Notes: generated by a model not told the origin, from the sequence alone. Shown: positions 8,262 to 16,831, counted from the stretch's first letter. The stretch: DNA of 44,850 bases from Bacteroidales bacterium (GCA_018064685.1 JAGHUS010000036.1:1-44850); one strand, 5' to 3'. Program-made: numbers and translations.

Positions 8262-8290
8262 CAAAGATACATATTTTTTTATTACGACAA
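8262..8290 (-). promoter_or_regulatory. Promoter for the broken ATPase gene
   Basis: The minus strand reads TATCTTTG at 8269-8262 with TTG at 8290-8288, 18 bases upstream. This fits the Bacteroidota consensus with slightly short spacing. The predicted start near 8255 places the three 33-bp repeats entirely in the transcribed leader. Confidence 0.6.
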
Positions 8291-8321
8291 TGTGTTTTAA
8301 CCAATAAAATCTAGCTAAATA

Positions 8322-8356
8322 ACAAAGAAAAAGCCGTTCCTTGTTCGGGAGCGGCC
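8322..8356 (-). terminator. Rho-independent terminator of mdh
   Basis: GCCGTTCC (8333-8340) pairs with GGAGCGGC (8348-8355), allowing one G-T pair. On the minus strand the stem is followed by TTTTTCTTTG. It lies 140 bases beyond the mdh stop and just upstream of the ATPase promoter. Confidence 0.7.
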
Positions 8357-8367
8357 TTATTGAGTTT

Positions 8368-8490
8368 AAAGATTAGAGTGTAGAGTTTAGAGTAGTTGAA
8401 AGTTTTGAGTTAAAAGTTGATGTCAGGCTACGCTGAACCACTTTACACTTCCCAACTGCTCTAAACTCTAAACACTACACTCTACACTAG
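8368..8490. repeat. Imperfect inverted repeat of GTGTAGAGTTTAGAGT type
   Basis: The left half (about 8371-8400) reads TTAGAGTGTAGAGTTTAGAG and the right half (about 8455-8487) carries its near complement, CTCTAAACTCTAAACACTAC. Related GTGTAGAGT or CTCTAAACTCTACAC strings occur at about 17357-17395 and 22778-22800, so this is one member of a dispersed intergenic family. It fills the mdh 3' untranslated region. Confidence 0.65.
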
Positions 8491-8492
8491 AA

Positions 8493-9485
8493 TTACAAGT
8501 TTGCGTTGTCCTTGCCCCAATCCTCGACAGCGGGGATGATGCCGAGAGAGATGATCTCGTCGCGCATCTTCTGCAGGTGCTCGTAAGAAGCCTGGAGAGC
8601 AGCCATCTCCTCCTCGGTACCCTCGGGAGCGGTGAAGTGAACGCCGTCCTTGTCGATAACGGTAGGCATAGCCATCATTACGTTCTTGAAGCCGCACTTG
8701 TCGCAGTTGACATAGCAACCAGCAGGCCAGGTGAAAGGCTCGCCACCCATAGCACCCTCGATCATCTTAACTGCCTGATATGCGGGGCTCTGGAATGATG
8801 AGCGACCACGCAGCTTGATGATGTTAGAACCACCCTGGGTAGTCATGTGCTTGATCTCTGCCCAACGCTCGGGAGCGGGCATCATGTCAGCGAGGGGCTT
8901 GCCATCGATGAGAGCCTTGCTAGCGAATACTGCCATCTGCTCGCCGTGGCCACCATAGGTGTAGGCGTTGGTAACCTTGTCCTGCTGTACACCGAACTCC
9001 TGAGCCAGCTGCTGCTGCAGACGGGTTGAGTCGAGAGCTGCGAGAGAGGTGAGCTGGTTGGGCTTCAAACCAGAGTGGATGAGAGCGGTAAGAGCGGTAA
9101 CGTCAGCGGGGTTGAAGATAACGACAACGTGCTTAACGTCGGGACAGTACTTCTTGATGTTCTCACCGAAGTCGGCTGCAATCTGGCAGTTGCCCTTCAG
9201 CAAGTCCTCACGGGTCATACCCTCCTTACGGGGAGCACCACCAGAAGAGATGATGTACTTAGCACCGGTGAAAGCCTCAGCGGGGTCGACGGTGTAAGAG
9301 AGGTTTGCACCGGGGAATGCGCAGTGGCACATCTCATCATACACACCATGAACACCGGGCTCATAGATATCGTACAGACAAATGTTGGGGGTGAGACCGA
9401 GCATCAGCACGCTCTGAACCATGTTAGAGCCGATCATACCACCGGCACCTACGATTACGAGTTTCTCGTCAGTTAAAAAAGCCAT
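8493..9485 (-). CDS. mdh: Malate dehydrogenase
   Basis: This 330-aa enzyme oxidises malate to oxaloacetate with NAD in the TCA cycle; in anaerobic Bacteroidales it mainly runs in reverse in the fumarate/succinate branch. The Rossmann motif VGAGGMIGSN is at residues 12-21, with the acidic residue ending the second strand in LYDIYEP. Substrate-binding arginines are expected in GGAPRKEGMTRED and LDSTRLQQ, and the catalytic His lies in GGHGEQM. Length and sequence are typical of the Bacteroidales form. It has its own promoter (9547-9577) and terminator (8322-8356), so it is monocistronic. A decayed copy of its last 53 bases lies at 7235. Confidence 0.96.
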   Translation of the reverse strand: MAFLTDEKLVIVGAGGMIGSNMVQSVLMLGLTPNICLYDIYEPGVHGVYDEMCHCAFPGANLSYTVDPAEAFTGAKYIISSGGAPRKEGMTREDLLKGNCQIAADFGENIKKYCPDVKHVVVIFNPADVTALTALIHSGLKPNQLTSLAALDSTRLQQQLAQEFGVQQDKVTNAYTYGGHGEQMAVFASKALIDGKPLADMMPAPERWAEIKHMTTQGGSNIIKLRGRSSFQSPAYQAVKMIEGAMGGEPFTWPAGCYVNCDKCGFKNVMMAMPTVIDKDGVHFTAPEGTEEEMAALQASYEHLQKMRDEIISLGIIPAVEDWGKDNANL

Positions 9486-9546
9486 AATTTTCTAATATTT
9501 AATGATTAACGTTTACTCTTGGTATTTTCATGTATCTATTTCACGG

Positions 9547-9578
9547 CAAAAATACGAAAAATACTTCACGCCACCAAA
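9547..9578 (-). promoter_or_regulatory. mdh promoter
   Basis: The minus strand has TTTG at 9578-9575, exactly 20 bases, then TATTTTTG at 9554-9547. This is a near-perfect match to the Bacteroidota sigma-ABfr consensus. The leader to the mdh start is about 55 bases. Confidence 0.75.
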
Positions 9579-9603
9579 CATTTTCGCGAAAATATTGGTT
9601 TTA

Positions 9604-9643
9604 GGGGTTGTGAGGTTATGAGCTTATGAGGTTGTGAGGTATT
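9604..9643 (+). repeat. 8-bp tandem repeat, GAGGTTRT type, 5 units
   Basis: Five imperfect copies of GAGGTTAT/GAGGTTGT lie between the divergent mdh and vWA promoters. Larger arrays of the same unit occur at 16832-16887 and 18070-18189. Confidence 0.85.
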
Positions 9644-9687
9644 TTTCAATATTCACTATTTCAACAACCCTTGTTAAAGAAAAATGC

Positions 9688-9718
9688 TTGTACGGAAGAT
9701 GAAACGCGCGTATCTTTG
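9688..9718 (+). promoter_or_regulatory. Promoter of the vWA gene
   Basis: TTG at 9688-9690, 20 bases, then TATCTTTG at 9711-9718: an exact Bacteroidota consensus. The leader to the ATG at 9766 is about 40 bases. Confidence 0.75.
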
Positions 9719-9765
9719 CACAGCGAAAACAAAAAACATTATTCAAAAACTAAATTCATAGCAAC

Positions 9766-10422
9766 ATGAAAAAGAGAGTATTCAACCTGATTATCGTAGA
9801 CGAGAGTGGTAGCATGTCGTGCATCGAGCGCCAGACAGTAAGCGGACTGAACGAAACCCTACAGACCATACGTCAGGTGCAGAAAGAGAATCCCGAGCAG
9901 GAACATCTGGCCACGGTTATATTCTTCTCGAGCTCGGAGGTCAGGACACTGTACAATGCCGTACCAGCAGAAAAGGCTGAGGACATCAGCGCGAAGGACT
10001 TCACCCCCAACAGCTGCACCCCACTCTATGACGCCATCGGCAACGGCATCACCAACCTGCGCTGCCATGTGGCACCAGAGGACTCGGTACTGGTGACCAT
10101 CATTACCGACGGAGAGGAGAATGCATCGAAAGAGTATGATCACGCTGCCGTACACACCCTCATCAAGAATATGCAGAAGCAGGACTGGGTGTTCACCTTT
10201 ATCGGTGCCAACATCGATGTAGATCGCACAAGCAAGGGCCTAGGCATTAACTTCTGCATGAAGTTCGAGCAGAGCGACGAGGGCACACGTGCTATGTTTG
10301 CCAAGGAGCGTAAGTCGCGCAGTATTTTCTTCAGCAAGCTGAGTAGATTCATGTGCGAAGAGGACGATGAGCCTTGCAGCATAAGCAAGATAGCAGAAAA
10401 GGACGGGTACTTTAATGCATAA
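9766..10422 (+). CDS. von Willebrand factor A domain protein
   Basis: The 218-aa product consists almost entirely of a vWA fold. The first strand FNLIIVDESGSMS carries the MIDAS motif DxSxS (D12, S14, S16), and the later strand TIITDGEENAS supplies the second metal-binding loop (TDGEE). The conserved Thr is probably in NSCTPLYDAIGNGI. It has no signal peptide or membrane helix, so it should be a soluble cytoplasmic metal-dependent adhesion or assembly factor rather than a surface adhesin. Such stand-alone vWA proteins often work with an AAA or kinase partner; no MoxR ATPase is nearby. The next gene has its own promoter, with a terminator-like hairpin between, so the two may be separate units. 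Confidence 0.88.
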   Translation: MKKRVFNLIIVDESGSMSCIERQTVSGLNETLQTIRQVQKENPEQEHLATVIFFSSSEVRTLYNAVPAEKAEDISAKDFTPNSCTPLYDAIGNGITNLRCHVAPEDSVLVTIITDGEENASKEYDHAAVHTLIKNMQKQDWVFTFIGANIDVDRTSKGLGINFCMKFEQSDEGTRAMFAKERKSRSIFFSKLSRFMCEEDDEPCSISKIAEKDGYFNA

Positions 10423-10436
10423 CTCATTGTTCATAG

Positions 10437-10455
10437 TTCATAATTAGACTAGCGC
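10437..10455 (+). repeat. Single copy of a dispersed CTAGCGC repeat
   Basis: TTCATAATTAGACTAGCGC differs by one base from the reverse complement of a segment present twice at 43472-43490 and 43527-43545. It is preceded by similar TTCATAGTTCAT text in both contexts, so it looks like one member of a dispersed intergenic family. Confidence 0.7.
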
Positions 10456-10516
10456 GATGCTTCCGCCCAGGCTGGAGTCCCCCACCCTGGGGGGAGTTAG
10501 AGAAGGCGTCTGTATT

Positions 10517-10564
10517 AAAGAATCGAATTTTGTAGCAAAAAGCCACGGCATTCGATTCTTTTTT
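10517..10564. terminator. Terminator-like hairpin between vWA gene and next gene
   Basis: AAAGAATCGAAT (10517-10528) is perfectly complementary to ATTCGATTCTTT (10550-10561), with a 21-base loop and a run of Ts to 10564. The long loop makes it an unusual terminator; the stem ends directly at the -7 element of the next promoter (10566), so it may instead act on that promoter. Confidence 0.55.
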
Positions 10565-10565
10565 G

Positions 10566-10573
10566 TATATTTG
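10566..10573 (+). promoter_or_regulatory. Bacteroidota -7 element for the gene at 10607
   Basis: TATATTTG matches TAnnTTTG; no clear TTG at -33. Its position rules out an upstream start at 10457 and supports the ATG at 10607. Confidence 0.55.
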
Positions 10574-10606
10574 CACAATAATTACATTTCGAAAAACATA
10601 ACATCA

Positions 10607-11788
10607 ATGCATCCTTTCAACAAGATATACGAAAATGAGGGATTCGTAAAGGTACACGCTTATGACCTCAGCGTGCCGATGCACTACAACCAGGTAATCT
10701 TTCTGGAAGAGGAATACGACCTGAACGTGAACCAATACATACAGAACAATCTGCATGACATCAAGGAGATGTTCCAGCTGTGCGGCATGGAATTCTTCTA
10801 CCTGCCCGAGGCGACGCTGACCCGCGAGCAACGAGCCTACTGGGATCCTGCCAACAACCCAAAATCGGAAACCTTACAGCTACGAACCTCGATGCTGTAC
10901 GACATCATAGAGGGCAGAACGGTACAAGGGCATCTGCCAGCACTGCTGATGCCCTGCGGCATAGAGGAGAATCACCACACACTACTGGGAATAGAGATTA
11001 CTCCCGACGACCCAGCGCAGGCCTTCAAACTAATGCAGCTGTTCTGCAGCAGATTGGACAAGCCTAAGTTCAGCATTAATTGTTTTGAAGAGAAGGACGA
11101 AGGCATAATGGGCCTTGAAGAGGCACCCTACGAACAAAAAGAGAAGCCTGCATCAGCGAGCAAGCCTGCAAAAAGACGAAGCTTCTTAGGCACATGGTGG
11201 GATGAATCTGCAACCTCTCACAGTAGGGTGACACCTCACGCCAAAGAGGACGTGCAGCCCATCGAAGAGGAGCTGCCCCTAACAGACGAGGAGCAGAAAC
11301 TGATGGATGACATACAGGCGAAGCTGAACGTGCTACGCTCGCACGGACTGCCAGAAGTGGTATTGGAGAGATTGTTTGCACCGTCCGTAAAGCCTAGCCG
11401 CATAGAGATTAAGAAGGACGGAACCATTGTGCTGCCTAACTACAACAACACAGTCATAGATATGATTCCGCTGGACAAAGTGCTGTATCTTTTATTATTA
11501 CGGCACCCAGAAGGCATCTACCAGAAAGACCTGTCAGACCACATTGACGAGATGAAAGAATTGTACTGCCGCATCAACAACGGCTTTCTGCCCAACCGTG
11601 CATTGGCAGGTATACTCAACCTGGCCAGTCCGCTCTCGAACTCGTGCAACGAGAAGATTTCGCGTATTCGCAAAGTCTTCCAGAGCCACTTTCAACCCGC
11701 CATCGCAGCCTTCTATACGATTACAGGCGGAAGGGGCGAAGTGAAGAAAGTACCCATCGACCCTTCGTTAGTTTCGTTTACAACTTAA
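10607..11788 (+). CDS. Conserved hypothetical protein, possible C-terminal winged-helix domain
   Basis: The 393-aa product begins MHPFNKIYENEGF; this start follows the TATATTTG promoter element. I do not recognise a named family. The N-terminal 180 residues look globular alpha/beta. Residues about 180-255 are charged and Pro/Ser/Lys-rich, likely a linker. The C-terminal 120 residues (LYLLLLRHPEGIYQKDLSDH, then ISRIRKVFQSHF) have the spacing of a helix-turn-helix or winged-helix fold, similar in style to Bacteroidota regulatory tails. No signal peptide or membrane helix is present. The 3' end overlaps the convergent waaA gene by 11 bases. The neighbour upstream is the vWA protein, a possible partner but with a hairpin and promoter between them. 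Confidence 0.75.
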   Translation: MHPFNKIYENEGFVKVHAYDLSVPMHYNQVIFLEEEYDLNVNQYIQNNLHDIKEMFQLCGMEFFYLPEATLTREQRAYWDPANNPKSETLQLRTSMLYDIIEGRTVQGHLPALLMPCGIEENHHTLLGIEITPDDPAQAFKLMQLFCSRLDKPKFSINCFEEKDEGIMGLEEAPYEQKEKPASASKPAKRRSFLGTWWDESATSHSRVTPHAKEDVQPIEEELPLTDEEQKLMDDIQAKLNVLRSHGLPEVVLERLFAPSVKPSRIEIKKDGTIVLPNYNNTVIDMIPLDKVLYLLLLRHPEGIYQKDLSDHIDEMKELYCRINNGFLPNRALAGILNLASPLSNSCNEKISRIRKVFQSHFQPAIAAFYTITGGRGEVKKVPIDPSLVSFTT

Positions 11789-12995
11789 GATGATGCCAGA
11801 TGATGTCACTGGCTCCAGCGTTCTGGCTGATGTACTTGCCCGACAACTCGCCGCAGTGTGCCAGGTAGTCGGCATCAGTGGCGAAACGATCCATCAAGGC
11901 CGTGAAGGACTCGGCATCGGTCACCTCATGGCAAGCACCTAACTTAAGCAGGTCCTGTGCCTCCTGGAATTTCTTGTTATTGGGACCAAACAGCACGGGG
12001 ATGCCATAGACGGCAGCCTCGGGCACATTGTGTATGCCCACACCAAAGCCACCACCCACATAGGCCACCTCGCCATAGCGATAGATGCTGCTGAGCAGAC
12101 CAAAGCAGTCGACGATGAGGCAGTCCACACCATCCAGTGCCTCGGCCTTGATCTGCGACACACGCACAAAGGGACGCTTCAGCTTGCTTTCTATCTCGCG
12201 CAGATGCCACTCGTCGATGACGTGCGGAGCAAGGACGAGTTTCAATTCGGGATGTGAATTGAAATAAGGGATGATGATATCCTCGTCGGGTGTCCAGCTG
12301 CTGCCTGCCACGAGAATGCGGTCCTGCTTCTTGAAGCGCTCGACAAAGGGGATATCTTTGGCCTGACGGTTGATATCGATGACACGGTCGAAACGTGTAT
12401 CGCCCGAGATGGTGACATTCTTAAAACCTATGCTGGCCAGCAGTTGCTCCGACTCCTCGTTCTGCACGAAGAAATGCTCGACGTTGTGCAATGCCCATCG
12501 ACGGTAGAAGCCCCACCAATGGAAGAAACCCTGAGTGGGACGGAAGATGGCACTGACCATATAGATAGGGATGTGCTTGAAGCGACAGGCCTGGAAGAAG
12601 TTGTTCCAATACTCGTACTTGATGAAGAAAGCCATCTCGGGATGTACCAGACGGAAGAAACTGAGCACATTGCCCGGCGTGTCGAAAGGCAGGTAGCAGA
12701 TGATGTCGGCACCGGCATAGTTCTTGCGCACCTCGTAACCAGAAGGCGAGAAGAAGGTGAGCAGAATCTTGAACTCGGGGTGCTCGCGACGGAAACGTTC
12801 CATCAAAGGACGTCCCTGTTCGAACTCGCCTAACGAAGCGGCATGAAACCACACATAGCGTGCTTTCTTGTCGACCTTATGACGCAGAATGCGGAATGTT
12901 TGCCAATGCCCTTTCACCAACATTCTCGCCTTCTTGTGAAAGGGAGATATGATGATGACTATCAACGCATAAATGTATATACCTAGCGTGTACAA
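11778..12995 (-). CDS. waaA: 3-deoxy-D-manno-octulosonic acid (Kdo) transferase
   Basis: The 405-aa product transfers Kdo from CMP-Kdo to lipid A precursor at the cytoplasmic face of the inner membrane, an essential lipopolysaccharide step. Residues 1-20 form a membrane anchor (LGIYIYALIVIIISPF). The GT30 N-terminal domain follows, with YVWFHAASLGEFEQGRPL (the conserved HAxSxGE, whose Glu is the catalytic base) and FFIKYEYWNNFF. The C-terminal Rossmann half contains VAGSSWTPDEDIIIPYF and YVGGGFGVGIHNVPEAAVYGIPVLFGP, both highly typical. The gene starts 20 bases after gltX on the same strand and is probably co-transcribed with it. Its 3' end overlaps the convergent hypothetical gene. Confidence 0.95.
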   Translation of the reverse strand: MYTLGIYIYALIVIIISPFHKKARMLVKGHWQTFRILRHKVDKKARYVWFHAASLGEFEQGRPLMERFRREHPEFKILLTFFSPSGYEVRKNYAGADIICYLPFDTPGNVLSFFRLVHPEMAFFIKYEYWNNFFQACRFKHIPIYMVSAIFRPTQGFFHWWGFYRRWALHNVEHFFVQNEESEQLLASIGFKNVTISGDTRFDRVIDINRQAKDIPFVERFKKQDRILVAGSSWTPDEDIIIPYFNSHPELKLVLAPHVIDEWHLREIESKLKRPFVRVSQIKAEALDGVDCLIVDCFGLLSSIYRYGEVAYVGGGFGVGIHNVPEAAVYGIPVLFGPNNKKFQEAQDLLKLGACHEVTDAESFTALMDRFATDADYLAHCGELSGKYISQNAGASDIIWHHLKL

Positions 12996-13015
12996 AACGT
13001 TGACAATTTAGAGTG

Positions 13016-14662
13016 TTATGCAAGTGTGTCTATAGCGTACTGCATACGCTTCAATGTCTCTTCCTTGCCCAAGAAGGCTGCCAACTCGTACATATCGGGG
13101 CCCTGACCAGCACCAACCAGACATACACGCCAAGCATTCCAGGGACGCAGCTGCTCGGCCTCGACCCAAGGATCGATCTCGGCCTTCAAGCCCTCGGCGG
13201 TGAAGTCGGCAACCTGAGCCAAGCGATCAGCGAAGCGCTTCATCTCGTCGGCGGTATCCTCCTTCCAATTCTTCTTGATGAACTTATCCTCGCGATCGAA
13301 CTCGGTAGGAGCGACGAAGAAGAACTTGGTGAGAGGCCAGAGGTCGCTGGCGAAGCTGATGTTACGTTTCTTCTTGTTGCCCTGTCCGTCGACATATTCG
13401 ATGACCTTGGTCTTCATCATGCGCACCACATCGGCCATCTGCTCGACGGTGGCGCTGATGCCTTGCTCCTCGAGCACCTTGCCATAGGCGGGAGCCCAAG
13501 CCTCGTCGGGCTGCTGAATGAGGTACTGATGGTTGAACCAGGCTGCCTTGACATAATCGAACTTGGCACCGTTCTTCGAGCACTTCGACAAGTCAAAATA
13601 CTGCACGAGTTCGTCGAGCGTCATCATCTCGTCGTGTGCATCACCTGGGTTCCAGCCCAACAAAGCGAGGAAATTATTGACAGCCTGAGGCAGATAGCCC
13701 TTCTCACGATAACCCGAAGAAATCACCTCATCTACCTTGACACCTTCCTTGCCCTCTATCCAACGCTCGCAATCCTCTTTCTCACCAGCAAAAAGTGTGT
13801 TATTTTTCTCGTCCACAACATTGTATGTACGCCACTCGAGAGGGAAGACAGGGAAACCGAGCTTGTCGCCATCACGCTTGCTCAGCTTGCCGTTGCCAAT
13901 GGGCTTGAGCAACAGAGGCAGGTGTGCGAAACGGGGCATGGTGTCGGCCCAGCCGAATGCTTCATACAGCAAGACATGCAGAGGTGCTGAAGGAAGCCAT
14001 TCCTCGCCACGGATGACATGGGTAACCTCCATCAGGTGGTCATCGACAATGTTGGCCAGATGATAGGTAGGCAGTTCGTCGGCACTCTTATAAAGCACCT
14101 TGTCGTCGAGGATACTGCTGTTGATGACAACCTTACCACGGATGATGTCATCGACCTCAACATCGCGTCCAGGCTCGATCTTGAAACGCACCACATACTG
14201 ATGGCCACTGGCAATCAGTTCGTCAACCTCCTCTTTGCTCAGCACGAGCGAGTTGCGCATCTGCTGACGGGTGCTGGCATCGTACTGGAAGTTCTCCACC
14301 TCCTTGCGCTTGGCATCCAACTCCTCGGGAGTGTCGAAGGCGATATAGGCCTTGCCACCATCGAGCAGGACCTGTACATATTTCTTATATATATCGCGAC
14401 GCTCGCTCTGACGATAGGGACCATGATCACCACCGAAGCTTACGCCCTCGTCGAACTGGATGCCCAGCCACTTGAAACTTTCAATAATATATTCCTCGGC
14501 TCCGGGCACGAAACGTGTGGAGTCGGTATCCTCGATACGGAAAATCAAATCGCCACCATGCTGGCGAGCAAAAAGGTAGTTGTAGAGAGCTGTGCGCACG
14601 CCACCGATGTGCAAAGGACCGGTGGGACTTGGAGCGAAACGAACTCGAACTTTCTTGTCCAT
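13016..14662 (-). CDS. gltX: Glutamyl-tRNA synthetase
   Basis: The 548-aa class I aminoacyl-tRNA synthetase charges tRNA-Glu. The HIGH-type motif is in [20 protein letters not shown] (H18-G20) and the KMSKS-type motif is KLSKRDGDK, about residue 260. The segment [18 protein letters not shown] is the family signature for glutamate and ATP binding. The protein is somewhat longer than the usual 470-510 residues because of an insertion after KLSKR ([19 protein letters not shown]), as seen in other Bacteroidales. The gene leads a probable two-gene unit with waaA and is divergent from the HD-phosphohydrolase gene, with interleaved promoters at 14680-14695. Confidence 0.96.
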   Translation of the reverse strand: MDKKVRVRFAPSPTGPLHIGGVRTALYNYLFARQHGGDLIFRIEDTDSTRFVPGAEEYIIESFKWLGIQFDEGVSFGGDHGPYRQSERRDIYKKYVQVLLDGGKAYIAFDTPEELDAKRKEVENFQYDASTRQQMRNSLVLSKEEVDELIASGHQYVVRFKIEPGRDVEVDDIIRGKVVINSSILDDKVLYKSADELPTYHLANIVDDHLMEVTHVIRGEEWLPSAPLHVLLYEAFGWADTMPRFAHLPLLLKPIGNGKLSKRDGDKLGFPVFPLEWRTYNVVDEKNNTLFAGEKEDCERWIEGKEGVKVDEVISSGYREKGYLPQAVNNFLALLGWNPGDAHDEMMTLDELVQYFDLSKCSKNGAKFDYVKAAWFNHQYLIQQPDEAWAPAYGKVLEEQGISATVEQMADVVRMMKTKVIEYVDGQGNKKKRNISFASDLWPLTKFFFVAPTEFDREDKFIKKNWKEDTADEMKRFADRLAQVADFTAEGLKAEIDPWVEAEQLRPWNAWRVCLVGAGQGPDMYELAAFLGKEETLKRMQYAIDTLA

Positions 14663-14679
14663 GAAACTAATTTTTATTT

Positions 14680-14695
14680 TATTTTTGCAAAATTA
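14680..14695. promoter_or_regulatory. Back-to-back -7 elements between gltX and the HD-phosphohydrolase gene
   Basis: TATTTTTG (14680-14687, plus strand) is followed without a gap by CAAAATTA, which is TAATTTTG on the minus strand (14695-14688). Both fit TAnnTTTG and together form a near-palindrome. For the plus strand a TTG lies at 14655-14657; no TTG was found at the expected place for the minus strand. If both are used, polymerase can occupy only one at a time. Confidence 0.5.
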
Positions 14696-14773
14696 CGCAT
14701 TTTTTTCGTAAAATCGACATATTTTTCGTATTTTCGCATCGTAAAAAGATTTTTGAACCCATATACAGACAAA

Positions 14774-16831
14774 ATGAACAGATACAACCATCCACACAAA
14801 CTGACAAAACTGGACTATATACTGCGCATCATCTTTGTGCTGGGAGGAATAGTCCTGCTGGGATTCTTCTGTCCACGCGAATCGTCCATGCAACTGCACT
14901 ACAGGATTGGCGAGCCATGGGATAACAACGAGCTTATAGCACGTGACAGCTTTGACATATACAAGAGCGAGAGCAAACTGAAGAGCGAGCTGGACAGCAT
15001 GAAACGCTACTACGAACCGTACTATGAGAAAAACGCACTGCCCGCCGTGACGCAGACCGAGCGTCTGAAGCACGACCTTGACTCGGTCGTAATCAGTGAG
15101 CAACAGCCCAGAGTCTATGTCATGCGTGCCGTGAACATGCTGCAGGAGGCTTACGACGGAGGCATACTGCCCGACAGCAGCTACAACATTCTGCAAGAAA
15201 GAAATACGGGAAGCGTGCATGTGTTTGCCGAGTACGAGAGCGAAAACGTGCCGGTAGAACGACTGAAATCGGAGAGGATGACATACGAGATGATGATGGC
15301 ACAAGACTCTGCGCTACGCGCCTTACTGCTCAACATCAAACTGGACCGATACATCAAGCCCAACCTGGTTTACGACGCAGACAAGAGCATCAACCAGCAA
15401 CAAGAGATAAACAAGATGGTGACTGTCTTTGCGGGTCGTGTACAAGTAGGAGAGAAGATTGTGGACAAGGGACAGATTGTGACACCCGCCATCTGGGAGA
15501 AGCTGGCATCATACGAAAGACATGAGAACGAGCGCCTAAAGACGCCTGGCGAGCTGTGGAGCCGACTGGGCGGGCAGTTGCTGTACATCACGCTGGCCAT
15601 CATCTGCCTGTTCTTCTTCTTCCAGCAGTTCAGAAGCGACTACATCAAGAGCCTTAGGCACTCATTGCTGATATGGCTGCTGGTACTGACGTTCCCCATC
15701 ATAACCTATGTGCTGGCCGAGAATGACTGGACAAGTCCCTACATCATCCCCTACTGTATGCTGCCCATCATCCTGCGTGTGTTCATGGACTCGCGCACTG
15801 CTTTCATCAGTCACCTTGTGTGCATCATGCTGTGCGCCGTAGCCATACAGAAGCCTTTTGAGTTCTTCTGCATCCAAACCATGGCCGGACTGACTGCCAT
15901 CTACGCATTGAAACACCTACAGCAACGTTCGGACTTGTTTACTGCCGTGATGCTGGTGATTGGAGTATCGGAGATTACCAACCTGTGCTTCGACTTGCTG
16001 CACATGAACTTCTTCAACACGGAAGGAGTGAATGGCGACACCTACATCTATCTGGTGTCGAGTGGCGGTCTGCTGCTCCTCTCCTATCCCCTGCTGTTCC
16101 CCATCGAGAAGCTGTTCCGATTCACATCGACGGTGACACTCGTCGAACTGTCGAATGCCAACAACCCGGTACTGCGACGCCTGTCGGAAGAAGCTCCCGG
16201 CACATTCCAACACTCCATGCAGGTGGCAAACCTAGCAGCCGAGGTTGCCAACAAGGTGGGAGCCAACGCACAACTGGTGAGGACGGGCGCCTTGTATCAC
16301 GACATTGGCAAACTGAAAAATCCAGAATATTTCACCGAGAACCAGAACGGAGTGAACCCGCATAACGCAATGCCCTTCGAGGATAGTGCACAGGTTATCA
16401 TCCAACATGTCATGCACGGCCTTGAGCTGGCTGGCAAATACCGTCTGCCGAAGAACATCAAAGCCTTCATTGCCTCGCACCACGGACGTAGCAAAACGAA
16501 GTTCTTCTATGTATCCTACATCAACCAAAATCCCGGAAAGGAGGTTAACGACGAGATATTCACCTATCCTGGTCCCAACCCTGCCACCATTGAGGAGGCC
16601 ATCCTGATGATGGCAGACTCGGTCGAGGCGGCTTCGAGAAGTCTGAAAGAATATACCGAGGAGAGTGTCAGCACCCTTGTTGACCGCATCATAGACAGCC
16701 AGGTCAAAGAAGGGTTCTTCAACCACTGCCCCATCACATTCGAAAATATCGAGACCTGCAAGCAGGTGTTTAAAAACAAACTGAAGAGCATCTACCACAC
16801 CCGCATCAGCTATCCGGAATTGAAGAGATAA
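14774..16831 (+). CDS. PgpH-like 7TM-HD phosphohydrolase (probable c-di-AMP phosphodiesterase)
   Basis: The 685-aa product is chosen to start at MNRYNHPHKL, directly before the first membrane helix; a longer upstream frame is antisense to gltX. The layout is: TM helix about 20-40 ending FFCPRES, an extracytoplasmic domain to about residue 260 (7TMR-HDED type), six or seven membrane helices to about 460, then a cytoplasmic HD domain. That domain begins with the conserved EEAPGTFQHSMQVANLA and contains ALYHDIGKLKNPEYFTENQ, with the metal-binding HD and typical downstream His residues (IQHVMHG, IASHHG). In Firmicutes, PgpH hydrolyses c-di-AMP to pApA; the same activity is inferred here. Seven copies of an 8-bp repeat follow the stop codon directly. 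Confidence 0.93.
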   Translation: MNRYNHPHKLTKLDYILRIIFVLGGIVLLGFFCPRESSMQLHYRIGEPWDNNELIARDSFDIYKSESKLKSELDSMKRYYEPYYEKNALPAVTQTERLKHDLDSVVISEQQPRVYVMRAVNMLQEAYDGGILPDSSYNILQERNTGSVHVFAEYESENVPVERLKSERMTYEMMMAQDSALRALLLNIKLDRYIKPNLVYDADKSINQQQEINKMVTVFAGRVQVGEKIVDKGQIVTPAIWEKLASYERHENERLKTPGELWSRLGGQLLYITLAIICLFFFFQQFRSDYIKSLRHSLLIWLLVLTFPIITYVLAENDWTSPYIIPYCMLPIILRVFMDSRTAFISHLVCIMLCAVAIQKPFEFFCIQTMAGLTAIYALKHLQQRSDLFTAVMLVIGVSEITNLCFDLLHMNFFNTEGVNGDTYIYLVSSGGLLLLSYPLLFPIEKLFRFTSTVTLVELSNANNPVLRRLSEEAPGTFQHSMQVANLAAEVANKVGANAQLVRTGALYHDIGKLKNPEYFTENQNGVNPHNAMPFEDSAQVIIQHVMHGLELAGKYRLPKNIKAFIASHHGRSKTKFFYVSYINQNPGKEVNDEIFTYPGPNPATIEEAILMMADSVEAASRSLKEYTEESVSTLVDRIIDSQVKEGFFNHCPITFENIETCKQVFKNKLKSIYHTRISYPELKR

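Noticed and set aside
124..10422. Idea that the vWA protein, kinase and caspase-like protein form one vWA-MoxR-type conflict system
   Set aside because: No MoxR ATPase is present; mdh, its terminator and the ATPase scar lie between, and the genes have separate promoters and orientations.
14018..14773. Upstream extension of the HD-phosphohydrolase frame
   Set aside because: The extension overlaps gltX in antisense and crosses the promoter region; the true start at 14774 gives the family N-terminus just before the first membrane helix.
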